Positions 35,478 to 43,671 are shown, counted from the first letter of the stretch. The stretch: 48,616 nucleotides of DNA from CAYQQR01 sp964420035 (GCA_964420035.1 CAYQQR010000032.1:1-48616); one strand, 5' to 3'. Notes: a model not told the origin generated them from the letters alone. A program made the numbers and translations.

Positions 35478-35566
35478 AAAAAGAATGAAACCGCGGTCCA
35501 TTTCACAACCTATATATTTTAAACAATGAAGCAACATCTTTTCTTAACAAAATGTTAATAAAGATT

Positions 35567-35636
35567 GCGAATTGCGGATTGGATGTAGATAATGATAATC
35601 CGCAATCCGTAATCCGCAATCCGTAATTCGTAATTA
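35567..35636. repeat. AATCCGY heptamer array
   Basis: AATCCGC and AATCCGT alternate, followed by AATTCGT, in the 301-nt gap between dnaB and ispE. The array runs up to 11 nt before the ispE ATG and so covers its promoter region, where a near-consensus TATCTTTA (35635-35642) sits 4 nt from the ATG. Confidence 0.75.
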
Positions 35637-35646
35637 TCTTTACCGC

Positions 35647-36495
35647 ATGATCGTATTTCCCCATGCCAAGATCAATCTGGGATTGGACATTCTTCACCAA
35701 AGGAAGGATGGTTATCATGAGATCGAGACTGTGCTCTATCCGGTAGGATTGGCGGATATTATGGAAGTTATCCCGGTCCCCGATGATGATTCCGGTAATC
35801 TGGAACTTACAGTAAGCGGGATCTCTAAAGACATTCCCCAGGAGAACAATATTATACGAAAAGCACATGAAGTTCTGGCTGAAACCAGAATCCTGCCTGG
35901 CCTTCAGGTCCACCTCCACAAGCTCATTCCCCCGGGTGCCGGTCTGGGCGGCGGTTCTTCCGATGCGGCATTTTTCCTGCGGGCTTTGAATGATCTTTTG
36001 GAACCCCGACTGCCGGAGAAGGAATTACTCGGGACCTCCGGACGGCTTGGCTCTGATTGCCCTTTCTTTATCAATCCCTGTCCGGCATTGGCTACCGGCA
36101 AAGGGGATGAACTGCATCCGGTGGATCTGTCCCTGGAAGGTTGGCACCTGGTTATACTCTGGCCCGGATTCAGCATTTCGACCCCTGAGGCTTACACATC
36201 CTGTGAGCCCGGTGTATCTTCAATGGATATCCTGGAAATGCTTCAAGACAGTCCGGTCCAATGGCACGGAGGGATTTTCAATCGTTTCGAACGGAGCCTG
36301 TTCCATCGGTATCCTGAGCTGAAGCAATTAAAGGATTGCCTGTACGAACTTGGTGCAGTCTATGCCTCGTTAAGCGGAAGCGGCTCAGCAGTCTATGGCC
36401 TGTTCCGGGAAAAACCTGAATTCCCGGAGGATTTGGCAGATAAGCTTGTATGGGAAGAAAAATTACAGGAGCCTATTCGAGTTCCAGCAGGATAA
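35647..36495 (+). CDS. ispE: 4-diphosphocytidyl-2-C-methyl-D-erythritol kinase
   Basis: A GHMP kinase of the non-mevalonate (MEP) isoprenoid route that phosphorylates CDP-ME with ATP. The 282 residues show AKINLGLDILHQRKDGYHEIETV (catalytic Lys8), the ATP-binding PPGAGLGGGSSDAAF (about 95-109), GSDCPFF with the catalytic Asp137, and SGSGSAVYGLF near the C-terminus. The product feeds the polyprenyl carriers used by UbiA, GT-C and peptidoglycan enzymes of this window. Its last 23 nt overlap the 3' end of the convergent biotin carrier gene. Confidence 0.96.
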   Translation: MIVFPHAKINLGLDILHQRKDGYHEIETVLYPVGLADIMEVIPVPDDDSGNLELTVSGISKDIPQENNIIRKAHEVLAETRILPGLQVHLHKLIPPGAGLGGGSSDAAFFLRALNDLLEPRLPEKELLGTSGRLGSDCPFFINPCPALATGKGDELHPVDLSLEGWHLVILWPGFSISTPEAYTSCEPGVSSMDILEMLQDSPVQWHGGIFNRFERSLFHRYPELKQLKDCLYELGAVYASLSGSGSAVYGLFREKPEFPEDLADKLVWEEKLQEPIRVPAG

Positions 36496-36931
36496 AATTT
36501 TTGGGTATACGGTCCCCTTCTTTGATATTCACCTTCTTTACAACGCCGGGATAGGGGAAATAAACCCTGTTTTTCATTTTCATGGCTTCCAGCACGAGCA
36601 TATTATCCCCCTGCTTTACTTCCTGTCCTTCCTTAACATAGACCTTCAGGATGGTGCCGGGGATAAAGGACTGTATCTTCCGGGGGTCGGGGTTGGCCCA
36701 TTTCGCCCGGTCCTCAAATTTCTTGTTGAAATAGGTTTTGTATTTGGTCCCTTCAATAGGCAATGATTTGCACCGTTTTTTCTTTTCGTTTTCCATTTTC
36801 CCTCCACAGTCTATGCTGCCGATTAACTTCTTCTTCTTTTCAGAAGACATTTTTTTTGAGTTGGACCTCCCGGAACCATTGTACCGGTTGCCCCCTGTTT
36901 GGTCCTTTGATTTCAGACTTGGCATATGCAA
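36473..36931 (-). CDS. Biotin carboxyl carrier protein
   Basis: A 152-residue biotin/lipoyl domain protein. The first 65 residues are polar, with Lys/Glu-rich stretches and two cysteines, and probably form a flexible or partner-binding part. The biotinyl domain follows (about 85-152): PGTILKVYVKEGQEVKQGD, the biotinylated lysine in EAMKM (about Lys118), and GVVKKVNIKEGDRI. It works as the mobile carrier of CO2 for the carboxyltransferase encoded 6 nt upstream in the same orientation. No biotin carboxylase gene adjoins it, so carboxylase or decarboxylase function is undecided. Its 3' end overlaps ispE by 23 nt. Confidence 0.88.
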   Translation of the reverse strand: MHMPSLKSKDQTGGNRYNGSGRSNSKKMSSEKKKKLIGSIDCGGKMENEKKKRCKSLPIEGTKYKTYFNKKFEDRAKWANPDPRKIQSFIPGTILKVYVKEGQEVKQGDNMLVLEAMKMKNRVYFPYPGVVKKVNIKEGDRIPKNFILLELE

Positions 36932-36937
36932 CTGTTT

Positions 36938-38482
36938 TTAGAAAGGTGGTATCCCATGTTTCTTCTTAGGCAGATATACTTCCTTTTTATTGGATACTTC
37001 AATGGCATGAAGCAATATCTGCCGGGTTTCCTTGGGTTCGATCACCGAATCAATATAACCCCTGGAGGCCGCTACATAAGGATTGGCAAACTTTTGTTTA
37101 TATTCCTTTACTTTTTGCTTTCTCATCTTTTCCGGGTCATCTGCTGCAGCAATCTCCTTCCGGAAAATTATGTTGGCTGCTCCCTCCGGTCCCATAACGG
37201 CGATTTCAGCACTGGGCCATGCAAATACAAAATCGGCCCGAAGATGCCTTGAACTCATGGCAATATATCCACCGCCATAGGCTTTCCTTAAAATAACCGT
37301 CATTTTGGGTACGGTAGCCTCACTGTATGCATAAAGCACTTTGGCACCATGCCGTATTACGCCCGAGTGTTCCTGGTCCACCCCCGGCAAATAGCCGGGC
37401 AGGTCAACCAGGGTAATGATGGGAATATTAAATGCATCACAATAACGAATGAAGCGCGCGGACTTGTCGGATGAATCAACATCCAAAACACCTGCAAGCA
37501 CGAGGGGCTGGTTACAGATAAATCCGACGGTCTCTCCATTCATACGGCCAAAGCCGATGACCATGTTTTCGGCCCATCTTTCCTGTACCTCAAAGAAATC
37601 GGACTCGTCTACCAGAGCCCGGATTACGTTCCTTACATCGTAGGGCTGGGTTGGATCCCCGGGAACGATGGTTTCTATATCGAATTCCGGTTTCGGCGGC
37701 TTGGGATCAAATCTCCGTGCCTTACGGGAATTATCCCAGGGAATATAAGTGATCAGCTTTTTGATCTGTTCGAAACACTCCTGCTCGCTTTCGGCATAGA
37801 AATGAGCATTACCGGATATCTGGCTGTGTACTTTGGCCCCGCCCAGGTCGTCCATGGTAATCTCTTCTCCCAATACGGTTTTAATCACTTCAGGTCCCGT
37901 GATGAACATTTTGGAGATTTTGTCCACCACAAACACAAAATCAGTCAGGGCCGGCGAATACACCGCACCACCGGCACAGGGACCCAGTATGACTGAGATT
38001 TGGGGAATGACACCGGAAGCCAGGGTGTTTCTGAAAAAGATCTCGCCATAACCGGCCAGTGAATTCACCCCCTCCTGGATACGGGCGCCTCCTGAGTCGT
38101 TGATGCCGATCAGCGGCATTCTCATTTTCAGGGCATGCTCCATGATCTTTACAATCTTCCGGGCATGCATCGAACCAAGCGACCCCCCGGCTACGGTAAA
38201 ATCCTGGGCAAAAATACATACCGGAGCACCGTAAATCGTTCCCGTACCAATGACCACCCCATCGCCATGAAGGGTTTTCTTGTCCATATCAAAATCCCTT
38301 GCATCATGCTCAACGAATAAATCATACTCATTGAAGGTCCCATCATCCAGGATCGAAACGATCCTTTCCCGGGCAGTCATCTTTCCCATGGCCACCTGTT
38401 TCTCAATGGCCTTTTCCCCGCCACCCAGCAAGACCTGCTCGCGGCGCTTTTTCAATTCCTGAATTTTTCTTTTTAAAGGCAT
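36938..38482 (-). CDS. Acyl-CoA carboxyltransferase subunit (propionyl-CoA carboxylase beta / methylmalonyl-CoA decarboxylase alpha)
   Basis: A carboxyltransferase of about 514 residues that moves CO2 between biotin and an acyl-CoA. Both crotonase-like halves are present. The N-terminal half has FAQDFTVAGGSLGSMHARKIVKIM and IGINDSGGARIQEGVNSLAGYGEIF. The C-terminal half has LVDLPGYLPGVDQEHSGVIRHGAKVLYAYSEA and YGGGYIAMSSRHLRADFVFAWPSAEIAVMG. The family includes PccB and MmdA, which cannot be separated here. MeaB at 8.7 kb fits a methylmalonyl-CoA route. The ATG at 38482 (MPLKRKIQEL) is the likely start; the frame opens further only with a GTG at 38512. It is cotranscribed with the biotin carrier. 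Confidence 0.92.
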   Translation of the reverse strand: MPLKRKIQELKKRREQVLLGGGEKAIEKQVAMGKMTARERIVSILDDGTFNEYDLFVEHDARDFDMDKKTLHGDGVVIGTGTIYGAPVCIFAQDFTVAGGSLGSMHARKIVKIMEHALKMRMPLIGINDSGGARIQEGVNSLAGYGEIFFRNTLASGVIPQISVILGPCAGGAVYSPALTDFVFVVDKISKMFITGPEVIKTVLGEEITMDDLGGAKVHSQISGNAHFYAESEQECFEQIKKLITYIPWDNSRKARRFDPKPPKPEFDIETIVPGDPTQPYDVRNVIRALVDESDFFEVQERWAENMVIGFGRMNGETVGFICNQPLVLAGVLDVDSSDKSARFIRYCDAFNIPIITLVDLPGYLPGVDQEHSGVIRHGAKVLYAYSEATVPKMTVILRKAYGGGYIAMSSRHLRADFVFAWPSAEIAVMGPEGAANIIFRKEIAAADDPEKMRKQKVKEYKQKFANPYVAASRGYIDSVIEPKETRQILLHAIEVSNKKEVYLPKKKHGIPPF

Positions 38483-38600
38483 CTGACAAATTTTAGTTGC
38501 TGATATAAACACCAGAAAGTGGGTACAACATTACGAAAACCTTAATTAATAAAAAATATTTTTCGCGTAAAACGACCCTGGTTCAAGCTGCCAAAAATAG

Positions 38601-38636
38601 TTAAATTATTCAGGATTCAGCATTACAATCCTGAAT
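38601..38636 (-). terminator. Hairpin terminator made from heptamer repeats (tgt-lptG operon)
   Basis: Two heptamer-repeat copies in opposite orientation (38608-38617 and 38627-38636) pair perfectly over 10 bp with a 9-nt loop. On the minus strand AT-rich sequence (AATTTAACTATTTTT) follows. It is a weaker terminator than the others. Confidence 0.55.
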
Positions 38637-38659
38637 TCTGAATCCCGGATCCTGAATTA
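38637..38659. repeat. AATCCTG heptamer repeats at the lptG stop
   Basis: AATCCTG-type units run from the hairpin into the lptG stop codon. On the minus strand the gene end reads TAA followed by TTCAGGATCC. Confidence 0.65.
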
Positions 38660-39751
38660 TTTTGGTGCCATCTTGTAAAGAAAGAAAGCAATGCCCGCGA
38701 ACAGTAAATTAGGGATCCAGGCAGCCAAAAAAGGACTGAGCGTGCCACCCACGGCAAACTGGGTGGAAAACTGCATAAACAAGATATAGGCAAAGCTTAC
38801 CAACAGGCCCAATCCGATCTGTGCACCCATGCCACCCTTAATCTTTCGTGAGGAGACCGAAACGCCCACCAGGGTTAGTACAAAAGTGGAAAATGGAAAA
38901 GCATATCTTTTGTGCTTTTCAATCTGGTATATGGATATATTCGACTCTCCCTGCATTTCTAATTCCTTAATGTAGTCGTTCAGCTGGTGAATGCTCATGG
39001 TTTCCACGTAATTGACCCGCCTGGAAAAATCTTCAGGACGAATGCTCAGGGTGGAATCCATTTTCCTGCCTTCTTGAATGATCTCGCGCGGGCCCCGAAT
39101 CTCACGAATGTAGTAGTTACGGATCTCCCAGTTCTGTTTGGTGGTATCCCACCGGATATAGTCGGACATCAGTTTGGAAACCAGCTTACCATCCTCAAAT
39201 TTTTCCATGGAGAATTTATACCCGATATCGGAAATGTTGGAATAGCTCTCCATGTAGATGAAAACCCCCGGGCTGATCTGTTTGTGAATGTTCCGCTGAC
39301 TGTAACGGAAGGGACGCGAGTGGATGTATTTCTCCTCAAAATCCAGCTTGACCTTATTGGCCGGGGGAATCACATAATTGCTCATAAAAAAGGAAAAAAG
39401 GGCGATCAAAAAAGCAGAGATGAAATACGGCCGCAGGAGTCTGTGCAAACTCATGCCGCTGCTGATGATGGCAATGATCTCGGTATTGTAGGCCATCTTC
39501 GATGTAAAGAAGATCACCGAAATGAAAGTAAAGAGGGAGCTGAACAAAACTGCAAAGTAAGGTATGAAGTTCAGGTAATAATCAAATATCACTTCACGCG
39601 GCGAGGCATTGTTTTCCAGGAAATCATCGATCTTTTCAGAGAGATCGAAGATTACGGCAATGGAAAGGATGATGATAATGGAAAATATAAAGGTTCCCAG
39701 GAACTTTTTAATGATGTAAAGGTCTATTTTTTTCAGAAAACCAATCCTCAT
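38657..39751 (-). CDS. LptF/LptG family LPS-export permease
   Basis: An inner-membrane protein of 364 residues in the YjgP/YjgQ family. It forms the permease of the LptBFG ABC exporter that moves LPS to the Lpt bridge. Three helices come first (about 15-125; FLGTFIFSIIIILSIAVIFDL), then a large periplasmic jellyroll (about 140-290), then three C-terminal helices (RYAFPFSTFVLTLVGVSVSSRKIKGGMG onwards). Which of LptF and LptG it is cannot be decided. The frame extends upstream into tgt, but the ATG at 39751 overlaps the tgt stop as ATGA and begins with MRIGFLKKIDLYI. The stop codon is inside heptamer repeats. Confidence 0.9.
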   Translation of the reverse strand: MRIGFLKKIDLYIIKKFLGTFIFSIIIILSIAVIFDLSEKIDDFLENNASPREVIFDYYLNFIPYFAVLFSSLFTFISVIFFTSKMAYNTEIIAIISSGMSLHRLLRPYFISAFLIALFSFFMSNYVIPPANKVKLDFEEKYIHSRPFRYSQRNIHKQISPGVFIYMESYSNISDIGYKFSMEKFEDGKLVSKLMSDYIRWDTTKQNWEIRNYYIREIRGPREIIQEGRKMDSTLSIRPEDFSRRVNYVETMSIHQLNDYIKELEMQGESNISIYQIEKHKRYAFPFSTFVLTLVGVSVSSRKIKGGMGAQIGLGLLVSFAYILFMQFSTQFAVGGTLSPFLAAWIPNLLFAGIAFFLYKMAPK

Positions 39752-40878
39752 AACCTGTTTGTAAGATGCGGTACCATGCTGTCTTTCCAGTTCCGGAAGT
39801 CCCCGCTGGCAATCTGTGCCCTGGCCTCCTTCATGAGCCACATATAAAAGCAAAGATTATGGATGGATGCAATCTGTGCGCCCAGAAGCTCTTTAGCCAT
39901 GATTAAATGACGAAGGTATGCCCTTGAATATTGTGTATCCACCCTGCACAATCCGGATTCATCCAGCGGGGAATAATCATTCTGCCATTTTTCATTGCGA
40001 ATGTTGATGATGCCCCTGGAGGTGAACAACTGCCCGTTCCTGCCGTTCCGGGTGGGCAGGACACAATCGAACATATCGATACCCAGTGCAATACATTCCA
40101 GCAGGTTGGCAGGAGTACCCACTCCCATCAGATAACGCGGCCGGCCGGCCGGCAAAATGTTATGAACCACTTCAACCATTTCATACATTTGTTCTTCCGG
40201 TTCACCGACCGATAGTCCACCAATGGCATTGGCCGGCATATCCAATGAAGCAACGAACTCTGCCGAGCTCTGCCGCAGATCTTTATAAACACTGCCTTGG
40301 ACGATGGGTACCCAGAATTGCTCAAAATCATACAGCGAACCTGATTTCATAAAGTGTTGCTTACCCCTTTCAAGCCAGTGGTTTGTAAGCTCCAGCGATT
40401 CACGTGCATAAGACTTCTTGCAGGGATAAGGGGTACATTCATCCAGGGCCATCATGATATCCGAGCCGATGATCCTTTGCATGTCCACAACGGATTCCGG
40501 GGTAAAGCTGTGTTTTGAACCGTCGATATGGGAGCGGAACAATACACCCTCCCTGTTAATCTTACGGTTTTCTGCCAAGGAAAATACCTGGTAGCCACCA
40601 CTGTCGGTCAGGATGGGCCGCTGCCAGTTCATGAAAGCATGAAGGCCTCCCGCTTTATGAAGTACGTCCATGCCCGGGCGCAGAAAGAGATGATAGGTAT
40701 TGCCCAGTATTACCGGTGCATTGATCTCTCCGCTTAGTTCGTGCTGATGAACGCCCTTGACGGTGCCTGCCGTTCCGACCGGCATAAATACCGGGGTGGG
40801 AATATCCCCGTGTGCGGTCCGGAACTTTCCTGCACGTGCCCCGGATCGAGGGTCCTTGTCTTCCACGCTGAATTTCAT
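39748..40878 (-). CDS. tgt: Queuine tRNA-ribosyltransferase
   Basis: The enzyme that exchanges guanine-34 for preQ1 in tRNAs with GUN anticodons. The 376 residues contain TPVFMPVGTAGTVKGV, LTDSGGYQVFSLA with the catalytic Asp, GGLSVGEP, and DMFDCVLPTRNGRNGQLFTSRG with the nucleophilic Asp. The zinc-binding segment, CxCxxC in E. coli, reads GLCRVDTQYSRAYL here, so two of three cysteines are lost. The same loss is typical of Bacteroidota Tgt, as far as I recall. The -7 element TATCTTTG ends 7 nt before the ATG, suggesting a leaderless mRNA. It is translationally coupled to the lptG-type gene. Confidence 0.95.
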   Translation of the reverse strand: MKFSVEDKDPRSGARAGKFRTAHGDIPTPVFMPVGTAGTVKGVHQHELSGEINAPVILGNTYHLFLRPGMDVLHKAGGLHAFMNWQRPILTDSGGYQVFSLAENRKINREGVLFRSHIDGSKHSFTPESVVDMQRIIGSDIMMALDECTPYPCKKSYARESLELTNHWLERGKQHFMKSGSLYDFEQFWVPIVQGSVYKDLRQSSAEFVASLDMPANAIGGLSVGEPEEQMYEMVEVVHNILPAGRPRYLMGVGTPANLLECIALGIDMFDCVLPTRNGRNGQLFTSRGIINIRNEKWQNDYSPLDESGLCRVDTQYSRAYLRHLIMAKELLGAQIASIHNLCFYMWLMKEARAQIASGDFRNWKDSMVPHLTNRL

Positions 40879-40885
40879 GGCCGGT

Positions 40886-40893
40886 CAAAGATA
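40886..40893 (-). promoter_or_regulatory. -7 promoter element of tgt, probably leaderless
   Basis: TATCTTTG on the minus strand is the same octamer as at tdk and again ends exactly 7 nt before the ATG. The -33 region is weak. Confidence 0.6.
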
Positions 40894-40913
40894 GCAAATA
40901 ATCATGTGGATAA

Positions 40914-42119
40914 ATGCCTGTATTCCACCCTTGGAGAGCTGGGGAAACTTTCCTAAAATTATGCCATAAAGTTTTCACTGAATTGTTCTATCCTCCTTCC
41001 AACCAAGAAGTCCTGTTATGGCTGAGCTGGGGAATTTTCAGTTTGTCCTGGCTGCTCCAGATGCTACAGTATTTTCTCATTTTCCTCCGACCGCTTGCCC
41101 CGGTTGAAACCCGTTCAAAACATAAACACAACCCGGTATCCATTATCATATGCGCCCATAACGAAGCCGGAAACCTTAAAGCCCACCTGCCCGATATACT
41201 CAAGCAGGACTATCCTGAATTTGAAGTGGTGGTGGTCAATGACCGGTCCGGAGATGAGACCCGGGAAGTGCTGCAGGAATTTAAATCCAGATATAAAAAT
41301 TTAAGAACCACGGAGATTTTGCAGGAGCACCAATTCGAAAGAGGGAAGAAACTGGCCCTTACCGTCGGGATCAAAGCAGCCCGTAATGAATGGTTGTTGC
41401 TGACCGATGCAGATTGCAGACCCAAATCAAAAAAATGGGTTCGCCTCATGGAACGGCATTTTACCAGAAAAAACAGCATAGTATTGGGCTACGGGGGTTA
41501 TGAACCCCAAAAAGGCTGGTTGGATAAACTGATACGGTTCGATGCCTTCTTTATCGCATTGCAATACCTGGGCCTGGCCCGTGCCGGACTTCCCTACATG
41601 GGTGTAGGCAGAAACCTGGCCTACCGGAAATCGGTCTTCTTTGAAAACAAAGGATTTGCGGGCTATACACATTTACCTTCAGGAGATGATGACCTGCTGG
41701 TACAAAAGATCGCTGACAGGAACAATACCGGTATATGTCATGAACCCGAAGCGCATACCCTGTCAAAACAACCTGCAAATTTCAGAACATGGTACCGTAT
41801 GAAGCAAAGGCACCTGACTACCGGAGTGAAATACAAGGCTTGCGTGCAGCTGATACTCGGTTCGGAATTTGCTTCAAGAGCTGGTTTATATATTTCCTTT
41901 CCTGTTTTGCTTCTGTTAACATCATTTCCTTATTGGATTCTGGCAGTATTTTTGTTCAGACTTATAGGTCAGATGATCCTATTTTACCTGAATCAGAAAC
42001 GTTTGAATGAAAAAGGAATATTAGTATCTTCGCTGCTGTGGGATATCGCTCTTCCCTTTATATACAGCATGATCCATATCTCAAATTATATCCAATCCAG
42101 GCGTCTTAAGAACATTTAA
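40914..42119 (+). CDS. GT2 family membrane glycosyltransferase
   Basis: A 401-residue processive-type GT2. An N-terminal hydrophobic helix (about 33-58) is followed by the GT-A domain: PVSIIICAHNEAGNLKAHLP, VVVNDRSGDETREVL, the DxD-type motif LLLTDADC (near 166-173), SGDDDLLVQ, and the QRHLTTG acceptor motif. Two or three C-terminal helices complete it. Substrates are unknown; these enzymes make or extend surface glycans. It starts at 40914 in the short gap from tgt. A TTG at 40983 is an alternative that would remove a poorly conserved leader. It is followed after 10 nt by the sigma factor gene, an uncommon pairing. Confidence 0.87.
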   Translation: MPVFHPWRAGETFLKLCHKVFTELFYPPSNQEVLLWLSWGIFSLSWLLQMLQYFLIFLRPLAPVETRSKHKHNPVSIIICAHNEAGNLKAHLPDILKQDYPEFEVVVVNDRSGDETREVLQEFKSRYKNLRTTEILQEHQFERGKKLALTVGIKAARNEWLLLTDADCRPKSKKWVRLMERHFTRKNSIVLGYGGYEPQKGWLDKLIRFDAFFIALQYLGLARAGLPYMGVGRNLAYRKSVFFENKGFAGYTHLPSGDDDLLVQKIADRNNTGICHEPEAHTLSKQPANFRTWYRMKQRHLTTGVKYKACVQLILGSEFASRAGLYISFPVLLLLTSFPYWILAVFLFRLIGQMILFYLNQKRLNEKGILVSSLLWDIALPFIYSMIHISNYIQSRRLKNI

Positions 42120-42129
42120 CCGGTCACCC

Positions 42130-42732
42130 ATGGAGGAAAATCCCAATTTATCAGAAAAGGCACAGCATGATTTCAGATTGGTTCGTGAAGCCAGGAAGGG
42201 AGATCAGAAAGCCTATGCTGAGCTTATGGGAAGATACCGGGATGCCATATACTTCATGCTGCTCAAAATGGTGAACAACCAGAGTGATGCAGAGGATCTG
42301 ACCATTGAAGCATTCGGAAAGGCCTTTAAGAATATTGAACAGTATACCCCGAGTTTTGCTTTCAGTACCTGGTTGTTTAAGATTGCCACCAACAATTGTA
42401 TTGATTTCATCCGGAAGAAAAGGGCAGCCACCATATCATTGGATCAATCCCCCGATGATACGGAAAATGGTCCGAGCATGGATCTTGAATCCGCAACGCC
42501 GGATCCTGAAGAATTCATGATCAACAAACAGAAAATAAAATTGATGCGGGAGGTGGTGACCAAACTGAAACCCCGATACAGAACCCTTATCGAACTTCGT
42601 TATTTCAAAGAATATTCCTATGAAGAGATCGCTGAAGAACTGGACTTTCCCATTGGTACGGTAAAGGCCCAACTTTTCAGAGCAAGGGAATTGTTGTTCA
42701 ATATCCTCAAGAGTTCCTCCTCCAGCATCTGA
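42130..42732 (+). CDS. ECF-type RNA polymerase sigma factor
   Basis: A 200-residue sigma-70 family protein of the ECF group. Region 2 (about 15-95) has DAEDLTIEAFGKAFKNIEQY and FSTWLFKIATNNCIDFIRKKR. An acidic linker (about 100-130; DQSPDDTENG) joins it to region 4 (about 135-195) with LKPRYRTLIELRYFKEYSYEEIAEELDFPIGTVKAQLFRAREL. No anti-sigma factor is adjacent, so control is by another route. It lies 10 nt after the GT2 gene and 9 nt before rsmG, forming a compact operon. Promoters recognised by it are not known. Confidence 0.9.
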   Translation: MEENPNLSEKAQHDFRLVREARKGDQKAYAELMGRYRDAIYFMLLKMVNNQSDAEDLTIEAFGKAFKNIEQYTPSFAFSTWLFKIATNNCIDFIRKKRAATISLDQSPDDTENGPSMDLESATPDPEEFMINKQKIKLMREVVTKLKPRYRTLIELRYFKEYSYEEIAEELDFPIGTVKAQLFRARELLFNILKSSSSSI

Positions 42733-42741
42733 TCCATTACC

Positions 42742-43371
42742 ATGGAGCTCATCCACAAGTATTTTAAAGAACTTACCGCGGTTCAGCAGCGGCAATTTGC
42801 AGCACTGGAAAAATTGTACACCGACTGGAACCAAAGGATCAACCTCATTTCACGGAACGATTTGCAAAATCTCTATGAAAGGCATGTGCTGCATTCACTC
42901 TCCATAGCTTTATTCCTTCATTTTCCCAAGGGAAGTAAAATACTGGATGCAGGAACCGGCGGAGGATTTCCGGGTATACCCCTGGCGATCATGTTCCCTT
43001 CATGCCGGTTTTTGCTTGTTGATTCCATGAAGAAAAAGATCCGGGCCGTCCGTGGCATTGCAGCCAGCATTGAATTGACCAATGTGACCACCCGTCATGC
43101 AAGGGTCGAGAAGATCAGGGAAGAGTTTGACTTCATCGTCAGCAGGGCAGTTACCGCTTTTCCACTCTTCTATGCCTGGGTGCATCAAAAACTGAGAGCC
43201 GGAGAATTGAACAGCCGGAACGGTATCCTTTACCTGGCGGGTGGGGAGCTAAGCGGTGAAGTATCCAAAATTAATCGGAAAGCACAAATAATAGAACTCC
43301 ATAATTATCTGGAAGAACCCTTTTTCAGTACAAAGAAGATCATCTATGTACCCGTGAGACAGGGTCATTAA
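42742..43371 (+). CDS. rsmG: 16S rRNA (guanine527-N7)-methyltransferase
   Basis: A 209-residue SAM-dependent methyltransferase that makes m7G527 in 16S rRNA. Motifs: WNQRINLISRNDLQNLYERHVLHSL (family signature), SAM loop LDAGTGGGFPGIPLA (about 70-84), and VDSMKKKIRAV. SRAVTAFP near 134 is the catalytic region. Length and order fit RsmG. It is the last gene of the GT2-sigma-rsmG operon. Confidence 0.95.
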   Translation: MELIHKYFKELTAVQQRQFAALEKLYTDWNQRINLISRNDLQNLYERHVLHSLSIALFLHFPKGSKILDAGTGGGFPGIPLAIMFPSCRFLLVDSMKKKIRAVRGIAASIELTNVTTRHARVEKIREEFDFIVSRAVTAFPLFYAWVHQKLRAGELNSRNGILYLAGGELSGEVSKINRKAQIIELHNYLEEPFFSTKKIIYVPVRQGH

Positions 43372-43398
43372 GAACATCCGGGTATTTAGCATCATTTT

Positions 43399-43428
43399 TT
43401 TGTCTGAATAAAAAAAACCTTATTTTTG
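43399..43428 (+). promoter_or_regulatory. Promoter of rpmH
   Basis: TTTG at 43399-43402 is followed by 18 nt and a perfect -7 TATTTTTG (43421-43428). Transcription starting near 43435 leaves about 20 nt before the rpmH ATG. Confidence 0.78.
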
Positions 43429-43454
43429 CATCCTGAAATAAAGGGGGAAACATT

Positions 43455-43613
43455 ATGAAGAGAACATTTCAGCCATCAAATAAAAAGCGTAAGAATAAAC
43501 ACGGGTTCAGGGCCCGGATGGCCACAAAAAATGGCCGTAAGATCGTTAATACCCGCAGAAATAAAGGACGGAAAAGACTATCGGTTTCAGACGAATCCAG
43601 GCATAAGTCCTGA
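43455..43613 (+). CDS. rpmH: Ribosomal protein bL34
   Basis: A 52-residue ribosomal protein of the large subunit. The sequence begins MKRTFQPSNKKRKNKHGFRA and continues RMATKNGRKIVNTRRNKGRK, the diagnostic bL34 pattern. A serine-rich C-terminal tail (SVSDESRHKS) extends it slightly. In many bacteria rpmH lies with rnpA and dnaA; here it stands alone between rsmG and a HAD phosphatase gene. It has its own promoter (43399-43428) and a strong terminator (43637-43671). Confidence 0.97.
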   Translation: MKRTFQPSNKKRKNKHGFRARMATKNGRKIVNTRRNKGRKRLSVSDESRHKS

Positions 43614-43636
43614 TAAACCCGGTATAAACTGATCAC

Positions 43637-43671
43637 AAAAAGCAAGATATTCCTAATATTTTGCTTTTTTT
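43637..43671 (+). terminator. Rho-independent terminator of rpmH
   Basis: Arms 43637-43651 and 43655-43669 pair over 15 bp with one G-T wobble and a 3-nt loop. The hairpin ends in a run of T residues. The stem begins with five A residues, so it may also act in reverse. Confidence 0.87.

Noticed and set aside
38987..39847. 286-codon open frame on the plus strand inside the lptG-type gene
   Set aside because: It is an antisense shadow of a well recognised membrane protein gene.
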